DNA from: Berkiella sp964496435
Lineage (GTDB): Bacteria; Pseudomonadota; Gammaproteobacteria; Berkiellales; Berkiellaceae
Length of the DNA: 64,000 nucleotides
Assembly (NCBI GenBank): GCA_964496435.1
Contig: CAZBZP010000017.1
Span: 19,426-83,425 of the forward strand
Direction of reading: 5' to 3'
The position numbers and the translations under genes are program-made. Of the stretch, positions 36,084 to 45,016 are shown piece by piece. The notes below the pieces were generated by a model, which was not told where the DNA came from, ran no database searches, and saw only the letters and a program-made list of their open reading frames with translations. How positions within the stretch are numbered: position 1 is the first letter of the stretch; each line of letters starts with the position of its first letter.

Positions 36084-36099
36084 TTGTAAATGCTTACAA
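36084..36099. promoter_or_regulatory. Candidate MarR operator between the marR-like gene and acnA
   Basis: TTGTAA-ATGC-TTACAA, perfect six-base arms in the 226-base divergent region. Its size and AT content are typical of MarR-family sites. It lies about 90 bases from the regulator start and 120 bases from the acnA start. Confidence 0.35.
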
Positions 36100-36221
36100 A
36101 TAAAGGGCCCTTTTAACGCCGCCATCGCATCTATCATTAAAAGAGAATAAACTTAGGCTTCTAGGATTTGCTCATAATTAGTTGCTTTGCTGGGTATTTA
36201 CCCATTGTTAGGGAGACTGGA

Positions 36222-38969
36222 ATGAAAGACAGTTTTAAAACCGCTGAGACGTTAACCGTAAACGGTACTGATTACGAAATTTTTAATATTAATAAGCTGC
36301 CAGCCAAATATGATGTAGCCAGACTCCCCTTCTCGATGAAAATCTTGCTTGAAAATTTATTACGCTGCGAAGATGGCATCACCGTCAGACGCGAAGATAT
36401 TGAAGCTTTATTGAATTGGGATCCTAAAGCAACACCCGACAAAGAAATTGCTTTCACACCCAGCCGCGTTATCTTACAAGACTTTACCGGCGTTCCCGCG
36501 GTGGTTGACTTGGCAGCCATGCGTGAAGCGATGAAAAAGCTCAAAGGTAACCCAGAAAGAATTAATCCGCTCTCTCCTGTTGAGTTGGTTATCGATCACT
36601 CCGTGATGGTCGACTATTTTGGAACACAACAAGCCTTTTTCAAAAATACGGCTATCGAAATTGAACGTAATCATGAACGCTATGTCTTTTTACGTTGGGG
36701 ACAACAAGCCTTTCAAAACTTTAAAGTCGTGCCACCCGGCACCGGTATTGTCCATCAAGTCAACCTGGAATACCTGGCGCGCGTTATCTTTGGTGAAAAA
36801 CAAAATAATAAATTACGTGCTTTCCCAGATACCTTATTAGGCACAGACTCACATACCACCATGATCAACGGCTTAGGCGTATTAGGCTGGGGTGTAGGCG
36901 GTATTGAAGCTGAAGCGGCTATGTTAGGCCAACCTGTTACCATGCTTATCCCACAAGTGATTGGTTTTGAAATTAAAGGCCAACTTCCTGAAGGCGCAAC
37001 CGGTACTGATCTGGTCTTAACCGTTACTGAAATCCTGCGCAAGAAAGGCGTGGTAGGTAAATTCGTTGAATTCTTTGGCGATGGTCTTGATTCCTTGTCT
37101 TTGGCAGATAGAGCAACTATCGGCAATATGGCACCTGAATATGGCGCAACCTGCGGTATATTCCCTATCGATCAGGAAACACTTAACTATTTAGCGCTCA
37201 CAGGACGACATGAAAACCAACAAGCGTTGATTAAAGCCTATACCGAAAAGTTAGGTATGTTCAGAATGCCCAACGCACGGCGTGCTGATTACAGCGATAT
37301 CCTCACTTTGGATCTCGCCGAAATCACACCTTGTATTGCAGGACCTAAACGTCCACAAGACAGAATTAACTTAAAAGAAGCAAAAACAACTTATCAAGGT
37401 GTGCTTGCTTCACTTTTAGAAGGCACCAAAAACGGCATTACCGGCGAAGTCAGAAAGGACTTGGAGCGCAGCTTAAATGAAGGCGCCCATATTACCCTTG
37501 AAAAAGCGCCGCCAGTAAAACCAGAAGAAGCCGATTCAAAACTGCATCATGGTTCTGTAGTGATTGCAGCTATCACCAGCTGTACAAATACTTCCAATCC
37601 AGCGGTGATGGTAGCAGCAGGCTTGATTGCAAAAGAGGCAAACAAACGTGGCCTTGTACCTAAGCCATGGGTAAAAACCAGCTTTGCACCAGGCTCTCAA
37701 GTCGTCACCGATTACTTACAACGTGCAAACTTGATGGAACATCTTGATGCCATCGGTTTTGACTTAGTGGGCTATGGTTGCACCACCTGCATTGGTAACT
37801 CAGGTCCTTTGCCTGATCAAGTCTCTAAAGAAATTAAAGACGGCAATTTAGCCGTTGCTGCTGTGTTATCCGGTAACAGAAATTTTGAAGGTCGTATCCA
37901 TCCTGAAGTAAGGCACGCCTTTTTAGCTTCGCCTCCTTTAGTGGTTATCTATGCGCTAGCAGGCACCATGGACATCGATTTATACAAAGAACCATTGGGC
38001 AAAGATAAACTGGGTAATCCTGTTTACATGAAAGACTTATGGCCAAGCCAAAAAGAAATTTATGAAGTCATGAATAGCGCAATTGAACCTAAAATGTTCT
38101 CCTCGCGTTATGCCAGCGTCTTTACCGGTGATGAGCAATGGCGCAGTCTGCCTGCCCCTAACTCAGAATTGTTTGTCTGGGAGAAAGATTCTACTTATGT
38201 GAAGAATCCTCCCTATTTTGAAAATATGCAGCATGAAATTCCCCCCTTGCAAGATATTAAGAGCGCACGGGTCTTAGCTAAACTCGGGGATTCTGTAACG
38301 ACCGATCATATTTCTCCTGCAGGCGCCATTAAAGCAGACTCTCCTGCGGGCCAATATTTACAAAGCCTTGGGGTGAGCGTCAAAGATTTCAATTCCTATG
38401 GCTCACGCCGTGGTAACCATGAAGTCATGATCCGCGGTACCTTTGCGAATATCCGTCTACGCAATCAATTAGCGCCTGAAACCGAAGGTGGCTGGACAGC
38501 ATTTCAACCCAGCAATGAAACCATGACCATTTATGATGCCGCCATGAAGTATAAAAAGGACAATACGCCTTTAATTATTTTAGCGGGCAAAGAATATGGT
38601 TCAGGCTCCTCACGTGACTGGGCTGCCAAGGGAACCAATTTATTGGGCGTCAAAGCCGTGATTGCAGAAAGCTATGAGCGTATTCACCGTTCCAATTTAA
38701 TTGGTATGGGTGTGCTGCCTTTAGAATTTTTGCCAAATGAAAATCCACAAACACTCAATCTTTCAGGCAGGGAATCTTATTCCATTTCGCTTAGCGCTTT
38801 AAAACCAGGACAAGAAATCAGCGTTATGCTAAAAGACGACCAAGGTAAAGAAAGACAATTCAAGGCCAAGGTGCGCATCGATACGCCAAAAGAATTAGAA
38901 TACTATCAAAACGGCGGGATCTTGCATTACGTCTTGAGACAATTAACAAAACAAGCAGGTACAGCATGA
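36222..38969 (+). CDS. acnA: Aconitate hydratase A
   Basis: 915 residues. It interconverts citrate and isocitrate in the TCA cycle. The Fe-S cluster cysteines are in ITSCTNTSNP and GCTTCIGNSGP. Substrate-binding motifs include DSHTTMINGLGVLGWGVGGIEAE and the swivel-domain GKEYGSGSSRDWAAKG. The ATG at 36222 has GGGAG seven bases upstream; a TTG 18 codons earlier is in frame but has no such site. Its stop overlaps the fumC start by four bases (ATGA), so two TCA-cycle enzymes are translationally coupled. Confidence 0.96.
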   Translation: MKDSFKTAETLTVNGTDYEIFNINKLPAKYDVARLPFSMKILLENLLRCEDGITVRREDIEALLNWDPKATPDKEIAFTPSRVILQDFTGVPAVVDLAAMREAMKKLKGNPERINPLSPVELVIDHSVMVDYFGTQQAFFKNTAIEIERNHERYVFLRWGQQAFQNFKVVPPGTGIVHQVNLEYLARVIFGEKQNNKLRAFPDTLLGTDSHTTMINGLGVLGWGVGGIEAEAAMLGQPVTMLIPQVIGFEIKGQLPEGATGTDLVLTVTEILRKKGVVGKFVEFFGDGLDSLSLADRATIGNMAPEYGATCGIFPIDQETLNYLALTGRHENQQALIKAYTEKLGMFRMPNARRADYSDILTLDLAEITPCIAGPKRPQDRINLKEAKTTYQGVLASLLEGTKNGITGEVRKDLERSLNEGAHITLEKAPPVKPEEADSKLHHGSVVIAAITSCTNTSNPAVMVAAGLIAKEANKRGLVPKPWVKTSFAPGSQVVTDYLQRANLMEHLDAIGFDLVGYGCTTCIGNSGPLPDQVSKEIKDGNLAVAAVLSGNRNFEGRIHPEVRHAFLASPPLVVIYALAGTMDIDLYKEPLGKDKLGNPVYMKDLWPSQKEIYEVMNSAIEPKMFSSRYASVFTGDEQWRSLPAPNSELFVWEKDSTYVKNPPYFENMQHEIPPLQDIKSARVLAKLGDSVTTDHISPAGAIKADSPAGQYLQSLGVSVKDFNSYGSRRGNHEVMIRGTFANIRLRNQLAPETEGGWTAFQPSNETMTIYDAAMKYKKDNTPLIILAGKEYGSGSSRDWAAKGTNLLGVKAVIAESYERIHRSNLIGMGVLPLEFLPNENPQTLNLSGRESYSISLSALKPGQEISVMLKDDQGKERQFKAKVRIDTPKELEYYQNGGILHYVLRQLTKQAGTA

Positions 38970-40354
38970 GCAATCAAGAAACACGCGTTGTCAAAGACAG
39001 TATGGGAGAGATGCATGTGCCACAAAATGCGCTCTATGGTGCCCAAACACAACGTGCAATAGAAAATTTTCCAGCAAGTGGCCTCACCATGCCACGAGGG
39101 ATGATTGAAGCCGTGTGCTTGATTAAATCAAGTGCTGCCAGGGCTAATCTTGATTTAGCTTTGCTGGACGCCAAAAAAGCCGATGCCATTATCAAAGCGG
39201 CAAACGCTGCTGCATCTGGGGAATTCGATAAAGAATTCCCAATAGATGTTTTCCAGACAGGCTCTGGCACTAGCACCAACATGAATGCCAATGAAGTGAT
39301 TTCGCAATTGGCTAAAATTCAATCAGGGATTGATATTCATCCTAATGATGATGTCAATATGAGCCAAAGCTCTAATGATGTTATTCCTTCGGCTATTCAC
39401 GTCTCTGCCTGCATTGCCGCGCACAGCAAATTAATCCCAGCCTTATTACATTTGCACGAACATTTATTAAAGCGCGCCAAAGAATTGGCTACTGTAACCA
39501 AAACAGGCCGTACCCATTTAATGGATGCAATGCCTATTACCATGGGCCAAGAAATTGGCGGTTGGGCAGCACAAATTAAATTATGTAAAGAAGCCATTGA
39601 AAAAAGCTTAGGCGCTGTGCAAGCACTCGCTATTGGTGGCACCGCAGTGGGCACTGGCATCAATGCACATCCTGATTTTGGCCAACGATTAACAATGATC
39701 TTGAGCCAACAACTAAACATTAAATTTAGCGTGTGTGAAAATCGTTTTGCTTACATGAGCGCACAAGATGCCATTGTCGGTTTAAGCGGTCAACTGAAAA
39801 CCCTCGCTGTTGCTTTAATGAAAATCGCCAATGATTTACGCTGGATGAACAGTGGCCCCTTGGCAGGACTGGGCGAAATTGCCTTACCCGCCTTACAACC
39901 CGGCAGCTCTATTATGCCCGGCAAAGTGAATCCGGTTATTCCAGAAGCAGTTGCGATGATTTGCGCGCAAGTGATGGGTAATGATTTAACTATTTCTATT
40001 GGTGGTCAATCAGGTAATTTCCAATTGAATGTGATGCTGCCTGTGATTGCCTATAACATTTTACAAAGCATTAATTTATTAGCCAATGCTGCAACCGAAT
40101 TAGGTGACAAAGCCATTGCGGGCTTTAGCGTGAATAAAGAACGTATCGATGAGCAATTGTCACGCAATCCAATTTTAGTGACAGCTTTAAATACGGTTAT
40201 TGGTTATGAACTGGGTGCTAAAATTGCTAAAACAGCCTATCAAAAAGGCATGCCTTTAATGGAAGTAGCCAAAGAGCTCACAACGCTCTCTGAAGCTGAA
40301 TTGGCGCGTTTACTTGATCCGGCTAAACTCACCAAGGGTGGGATCCCAGAATAA
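38966..40354 (+). CDS. fumC: Fumarate hydratase class II
   Basis: 462 residues. It hydrates fumarate to malate without a metal cluster. The superfamily signature GSSIMPGKVNPV is intact, along with TGSGTSTNMNANEV, NDDVNMSQSSNDVIPSAIH and TKTGRTHLMDAMPITMGQE. The ATG overlaps the acnA stop. Class II fumarase needs no iron, unlike aconitase in the same operon. A strong hairpin follows. Confidence 0.95.
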   Translation: MSNQETRVVKDSMGEMHVPQNALYGAQTQRAIENFPASGLTMPRGMIEAVCLIKSSAARANLDLALLDAKKADAIIKAANAAASGEFDKEFPIDVFQTGSGTSTNMNANEVISQLAKIQSGIDIHPNDDVNMSQSSNDVIPSAIHVSACIAAHSKLIPALLHLHEHLLKRAKELATVTKTGRTHLMDAMPITMGQEIGGWAAQIKLCKEAIEKSLGAVQALAIGGTAVGTGINAHPDFGQRLTMILSQQLNIKFSVCENRFAYMSAQDAIVGLSGQLKTLAVALMKIANDLRWMNSGPLAGLGEIALPALQPGSSIMPGKVNPVIPEAVAMICAQVMGNDLTISIGGQSGNFQLNVMLPVIAYNILQSINLLANAATELGDKAIAGFSVNKERIDEQLSRNPILVTALNTVIGYELGAKIAKTAYQKGMPLMEVAKELTTLSEAELARLLDPAKLTKGGIPE

Positions 40355-40364
40355 GCGTCTAAAA

Positions 40365-40393
40365 GACTTAGGCAAGCTGCGCCTGCCTAAGTC
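40365..40393. terminator. Hairpin between fumC and the GG-leader peptide gene
   Basis: 10-bp perfect stem GACTTAGGCA / TGCCTAAGTC with a 9-base loop. On the minus strand it is followed by TTTT, so it works best as the terminator of the peptide gene ending at 40400, and it may also stop acnA-fumC transcripts. Confidence 0.6.
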
Positions 40394-40399
40394 ATTCAA

Positions 40400-40672
40400 C
40401 TAAGCCTCAATTAAGCACTTATCTCTTGCGCTTGAAGTGATATCTTCAAGATTAAAAAGAATATGACCAATAGAGCCCCCAATAAAACCACCAGCAATGG
40501 TCAAGGGAACTGGAATAATACCAAATAAGGCAACGGGTACAGTTAAGCTAGATGCAGCTATGCTAGCCCCAATACCTGCGCCAGCAATAACATGAACGAA
40601 TTCCCAAAATGCAGAAACATTATGTGCGCCACCGGAAACGAGAGCAATTTCAGAGTTTGTTAAGCATTTCAT
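40400..40672 (-). CDS. Second double-glycine-leader peptide (class II bacteriocin-like)
   Basis: 90 residues. The leader MKCLTNSEIALVSGG has L4, E8-I9 and G14-G15 in the same positions as the peptide at 21099-21356. The mature part is very rich in Gly, Ala and Ile with GxxxG-like spacing (AGAGIGASIAASS, IAGGFIGGSIGHILF), typical of membrane-active class II bacteriocins, and contains one C-terminal Cys. It is monocistronic and followed by its own terminator. No exporter or immunity gene is adjacent, so export would need a C39 ABC transporter elsewhere. Confidence 0.7.
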   Translation of the reverse strand: MKCLTNSEIALVSGGAHNVSAFWEFVHVIAGAGIGASIAASSLTVPVALFGIIPVPLTIAGGFIGGSIGHILFNLEDITSSARDKCLIEA

Positions 40673-40856
40673 GTAAGTTTTCCCACTTATAAAAAAGAGA
40701 CATTATAGCGTTGGCACCAAACCCCGTAAATGAAATTGCGACGAAAAGCCTTTGCCCTTAAAGAAATGCGCATTTTAATGCCGTTCATCGCCTTGGAAAA
40801 GGCGCTTTAGGCTTTTAAATGCTGAACTGCTATATCTATTAACGAGAAAAAAATAG

Positions 40857-40868
40857 ACTAATATTAGT
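40857..40868. promoter_or_regulatory. Perfect 12-bp palindrome upstream of the EAL gene
   Basis: ACTAATATTAGT, 46 bases before the TTG start of the c-di-GMP gene. It contains a possible -10 element (TAATAT), so protein binding here could block transcription. Confidence 0.3.
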
Positions 40869-40913
40869 AGTGTCAAAAATAGCTTTACTCTGTCGCACAT
40901 AAAGGAATTTCAT

Positions 40914-42413
40914 TTGAAATCATCCTTGTTTAAAAGCACTACTATATTTATGAGCATCATGGTTATAAGCTCGATGCTTGTGGCAAGCTGCCTGCTGATT
41001 TTTTTTGAACACAGTAAATTTACAGTACCTTTTGTTATAACCCTAGCCATACTCTTGTCAGCTATTATCGCCTTGATTATCTATTTTCTCATGAAAACAA
41101 TGGGCCATAAATTGCTTTTTATCAGTCAGCATGATCCCATCACGCAACTGCCCAATCGTGCCTATTTTTTCGATTATCTTTCAAAATATTTAGAAAAAGA
41201 TGACAATGAACTTCCCTTTGCCATCATGACAATAGGCATCGATAGATTCCCACAAATCAACCAGGCCTTAGGCTATCAAATTGGCGATAGATTATTAAAC
41301 CATGTTGCCCAGCGCTTAGAAAAAGAGTTAACACAAGTCCAGATGCTGGCTCGTTTAGCCTCTAATGTTTTTATTGTTATCGTGCCCGAGATTACGCCAC
41401 AAAATTATCAACCATTAGCTGATAAAGTTATGGATATTTTCTCAACCCCTTTTAGCGTGTATACCGTACAAATTGACATAGATGTGCTTATCGGCTTTAG
41501 TTTTTATCCACAAGATGATATTTCGGCTGCGCCCCTCATTCAAAAAGCAGATTTAGCCCTGTATGCAGCACGCTACGACGTTGACAGAATTGATATATAT
41601 CAACAAAACAAAGATCCCCATCATCGCAACAAAATATCCTTAATGAGTGAACTACGTGATGGTATTAATCAAAATGAGTTTCGCGTTTTTTATCAGCCCA
41701 AAGTTGATTTAACAAAGGGACATATCACACAAGTAGAAACCCTGATCCGTTGGTTTCACCCAAGAAGAGGCGATATGTGTCCCCAAGATTTTATACCGCT
41801 TGCCGAAGAAACCGGGCACTTAAAAAATCTAACTTTTTGGCTATTAGAAAAAGGCATTATACAATGTCGTGCTTGGGAGCAAGCTGGCACACCGCTTGGT
41901 GTTTCTGTCAATTTATCGGTTAAAGATCTCTTGAACAGAAAATTACCCGACTATGTGGCAGCTTTAATTAAAGAACACCAGCTCACCCCCTCCTTATTAA
42001 CTTTAGAAATTACTGAAAGTGCCTTTATGCGTGAGCCCAAAAGTGCTATCACCGCCTCTGGCAAACTCCTACACCTAGGGGTTAATTTATCGATTGATGA
42101 TTTTGGTACGGGCTTTTCATCATTGAGCTATTTAAAACAATTACCGGTCAATGAATTAAAATTAGATAAATCCTTTATCCAAGATATCCTACATGTTGAA
42201 CGCGACGCTAAAATAGTGGAGTCTACCATCAATATGGGGCATACCTTAGGCATGCACATCGTGGCTGAAGGGGTTTCTGATGAAAGCACGCTTAACATGC
42301 TCAAAGATTTAAAATGTGATCTCGGCCAAGGTTTCTATTTTGCTGAACCTCTCCCGATAGAGGCCTTAACCGCATGGTTAAGCACCTCGCCTTGGGGATT
42401 TAGCAAAAATTAG
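40914..42413 (+). CDS. EAL-domain c-di-GMP phosphodiesterase with degenerate GGDEF domain
   Basis: 499 residues starting at a TTG with AAAGGA seven bases upstream; the next Met would truncate the first membrane helix. Two membrane helices (residues about 8-32 and 40-62) precede a GGDEF-like domain whose signature reads ARLASNVFIVI in place of RxGGDEF, so it should not make c-di-GMP. The EAL domain is intact: VETLIRW (EAL variant ETL), SVNLSVKDL, LEITESAF, IDDFGTGFSSLSYLKQLPVNELKLDKSFI, AEGV and QGFYF. It therefore likely degrades c-di-GMP at the inner membrane. Its 3' end overlaps the convergent gene by four bases. Confidence 0.9.
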   Translation: MKSSLFKSTTIFMSIMVISSMLVASCLLIFFEHSKFTVPFVITLAILLSAIIALIIYFLMKTMGHKLLFISQHDPITQLPNRAYFFDYLSKYLEKDDNELPFAIMTIGIDRFPQINQALGYQIGDRLLNHVAQRLEKELTQVQMLARLASNVFIVIVPEITPQNYQPLADKVMDIFSTPFSVYTVQIDIDVLIGFSFYPQDDISAAPLIQKADLALYAARYDVDRIDIYQQNKDPHHRNKISLMSELRDGINQNEFRVFYQPKVDLTKGHITQVETLIRWFHPRRGDMCPQDFIPLAEETGHLKNLTFWLLEKGIIQCRAWEQAGTPLGVSVNLSVKDLLNRKLPDYVAALIKEHQLTPSLLTLEITESAFMREPKSAITASGKLLHLGVNLSIDDFGTGFSSLSYLKQLPVNELKLDKSFIQDILHVERDAKIVESTINMGHTLGMHIVAEGVSDESTLNMLKDLKCDLGQGFYFAEPLPIEALTAWLSTSPWGFSKN

Positions 42414-43498
42414 AGGAAACTAAAAAAAGAACGATTCTGTTTTTTTTCAATTTCCACTGCCTGCATATGAGAATAGATCTCCTTAATCTCTTTTAAGCTC
42501 GAAACTGAGCAGGAGGCTAAAGTGCTCGCCATTTTTGAATAATGATTAGAGAACATTTCATCATCTATAATATCAGCGCCCAATACATCGATAAGCTCAT
42601 TATATCCATCGCCCTTGTTTTTCTTTTGAATCAAATCAATTACATTTGACATCAAGGCTGACGCTTTTTCTACATCTTCTAGCTTAGCATTTATCATCTC
42701 GAACATTTCTTTGACGAGCTCTTTTGCCCCATCTATGTTGACTACTACATCTTTTGCTATGAGTAATTTTGGTTTTTTATGATACATATCAGGTGACATT
42801 ATTATTAAATTACTGAGGGGATCATCCTTTTTAATTGGATTATGCTTTTGTGAGCTTGGCAAATTATCAAAGTAACTCTTTTTAACATAAGCCATCGGAG
42901 AATTCGGTATAATCATAAAATTTTCATTCGATCCTGTAGTATCAATATAAAGATCATCTTCCATAACAACAGCATTTTCATCACGATAGTTAAAATATGA
43001 TGGCCTGTCGTCAGTATATAAAATGGCAGCATCCCATTTATAACTTGCAGACTTCCCATCACTATTAATAGTTCTTGCTTCGGGATGAATACCCTGTTCA
43101 TATAAAGAATTTGCAATATTACTAAGCAATGTTTCTATTTGTTTTGGATCAAAATTTTTCGCTAAAATTAAGGCTACCTGCTTGGCAGGTTGACTCTTAT
43201 CATCCTGCAATAAAGTCGGGTTGGCAAATTTAATGCCAAAAGAAGGCATATCAGGCGCCATCACCTGTTTCAAAATCAAGGGAATAGCCTCCCTCACTTT
43301 ATTTCTTTCTAAAGAAATGTGAATTTTCCAATCTCCACTTTCACTACTACCTGCATTTCCCACACCACATTTTACTGCTGATTGGTGTGTATCTGAGATG
43401 ATAACCCAAGTGTTGTGCTCATCATTGCTATCAAATGCTTTTAAGCAATTGTCGATAAGACTGTTTTCTTCTAGTGATTTCGCGCCTCTTTTCATCAT
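42410..43498 (-). CDS. OspF/SpvC-like phosphothreonine lyase candidate
   Basis: 362 residues. Residues 55-175 show the order of conserved features of the OspF/SpvC/HopAI1 phospholyases: GDWKIHISLERNKVREA against SpvC GDKFHISVLRDMVPQA, then GIKFA against KWKVT, and FNYRDE against LSYRNE. Lys58, His60, Lys90 and Arg172 fall where SpvC (as I recall it) has K104, H106, K136 and R213; the His-to-Lys spacing is exactly 30 in both. An Arg148 equivalent is not evident. The C-terminal ~160 residues are an unrelated helical extension. These enzymes remove phosphate from host MAP kinases by elimination. ATG ATG at the start; GAGG spacing favours the second (43495). It is downstream of the 43509 gene in one operon. 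Confidence 0.6.
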   Translation of the reverse strand: MMKRGAKSLEENSLIDNCLKAFDSNDEHNTWVIISDTHQSAVKCGVGNAGSSESGDWKIHISLERNKVREAIPLILKQVMAPDMPSFGIKFANPTLLQDDKSQPAKQVALILAKNFDPKQIETLLSNIANSLYEQGIHPEARTINSDGKSASYKWDAAILYTDDRPSYFNYRDENAVVMEDDLYIDTTGSNENFMIIPNSPMAYVKKSYFDNLPSSQKHNPIKKDDPLSNLIIMSPDMYHKKPKLLIAKDVVVNIDGAKELVKEMFEMINAKLEDVEKASALMSNVIDLIQKKNKGDGYNELIDVLGADIIDDEMFSNHYSKMASTLASCSVSSLKEIKEIYSHMQAVEIEKKQNRSFFSFL

Positions 43499-43508
43499 AT
43501 ACCTCGCT

Positions 43509-44834
43509 TTATTTATTCATCATATAAAATGGAGAAAGACAGGAGACCTTGGTTTGCCCTAATGCTTCAAGGATTGTCTTTTCAATGGTTTCTTGTGTTA
43601 TATCATCTTCTATAGCCCCTACACTTCTGGCTATTTTCGTTCTTTGATAAGCATCTAAATGTTGGGGGATCTTGTTCTGTTGTTGCAGAGCAAGCAAAAC
43701 ATCTTGCACTATTTGGTAATGTTGGGGTTTATTTTCAGTGGCAGTCTTTGCCGCTACCAAATAGGATTTGGTAGCTAATGCGAGATTGATTTGCTTTCTT
43801 TCATCGCATTCTGTTGTTATTTCTTCAGCACTAGGTTGATAATCAAAACGGCCAGAGTCTAAAATCTGTGCAAGCATCAATTCTTGTTGCTCTTTGGTTA
43901 AATCAACAAGATAGGGCTTTAGCGCTTGCGCAATTATCGTTAATTTCAACTCTCTCTTAACGGCACCATCAACCCATTCACATTGCTTTGAAAATAACCA
44001 TAATTTGTGGGCTACTGTTTTGGCTATTTCTTCTAATTTTCTAACAAATTCTATTCCTTCGTCTGTTTTGCATACGATGTCGTTTTTAGACATAAAATAA
44101 ATTTGCGCGGCTAGATTAAGAAAAGCTTGGTGTTGCTCTGCTTGGATTATATTCGTTCTTTTAATTAATTTATCAATAACCGATATTTTGGGGGGTATGC
44201 TTATTGAAAAATCAAAATTACCTAACCAAGCTTTGTCTGTTAATAATTTTTGAAAAAGAGGAATGGACTTAGGTAGCAGCATGCTTGCAAACATAGACCA
44301 TAATGGTGCTTGTGGAAAATAATCATTGATAGTTACCAATCTATTCCAATCAATCACAATTTTGCCATCAATTGATTTTTCTAAAATATCCAGCGCTGCT
44401 GCTTGCACAGGACTTTCAATTTCTTGTGCTCTTGTGATGATAATCCCGAATAAGGGAAAGGTGTAAGCACTTTGCATACTCCAAAATGGATGCGGAATAT
44501 TGACGTCCTCATTCCAATCAATTCCCATGGGTTTAGCAAAAAACCATTGCAAAATGCTATCTTTTACTTCATTTGAAAGTCTTGGTGTTTTAAGGGCTAA
44601 TTCATAAAAATTCTTAAATGCAGCTGTTACAGCTAAGTCATTGAGAGGGGCTTTGCTTAAAAATTGAGCGAATTGATCATAGAAGGGATCTTGCGCATAC
44701 GGCAGCTCATCCATCATTAATAACTGCGCTGTGAAGGCGTTTAATTTTTCTTGTGAAAGTTCAAGCTCATTATTGCTATTTATTGCAATATCATCACTTG
44801 ATTCAAAATGGGTAGACTCACTTCCTCTTTTCAT
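43509..44834 (-). CDS. Orphan helical protein, 441 aa, cotranscribed with the SpvC-like gene
   Basis: No known family recognised. It is helical and Trp/Phe-rich in the middle (PHPFWSMQSAYTFPLFG, PQAPLWSMFASMLLP), with no signal peptide or membrane segment. The ATG at 44834 is preferred (GTG at 44846 is an upstream alternative). It begins MKRG, as does the next gene's product, which starts only 10 bases after this stop. Shared N-terminal residues and tight spacing suggest a functional pair, perhaps both delivered effectors; this is inference. Confidence 0.65.
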   Translation of the reverse strand: MKRGSESTHFESSDDIAINSNNELELSQEKLNAFTAQLLMMDELPYAQDPFYDQFAQFLSKAPLNDLAVTAAFKNFYELALKTPRLSNEVKDSILQWFFAKPMGIDWNEDVNIPHPFWSMQSAYTFPLFGIIITRAQEIESPVQAAALDILEKSIDGKIVIDWNRLVTINDYFPQAPLWSMFASMLLPKSIPLFQKLLTDKAWLGNFDFSISIPPKISVIDKLIKRTNIIQAEQHQAFLNLAAQIYFMSKNDIVCKTDEGIEFVRKLEEIAKTVAHKLWLFSKQCEWVDGAVKRELKLTIIAQALKPYLVDLTKEQQELMLAQILDSGRFDYQPSAEEITTECDERKQINLALATKSYLVAAKTATENKPQHYQIVQDVLLALQQQNKIPQHLDAYQRTKIARSVGAIEDDITQETIEKTILEALGQTKVSCLSPFYMMNK

Positions 44835-45016
44835 ATAAAGGCTCACTTATCATTTCTTTGTTAAGTAGAAGCCCTATAGGATGACAGTTTAACAAAGCAG
44901 CAAAATTTTTGTACACACCTTATCAGCAGGATGAGCACGCTTATCAATGTGTCATAAACTATAATAAATTTTGCTTAATAAATGTCGTTTTATATGCTAC
45001 AAATGCGGCTGCTTGC

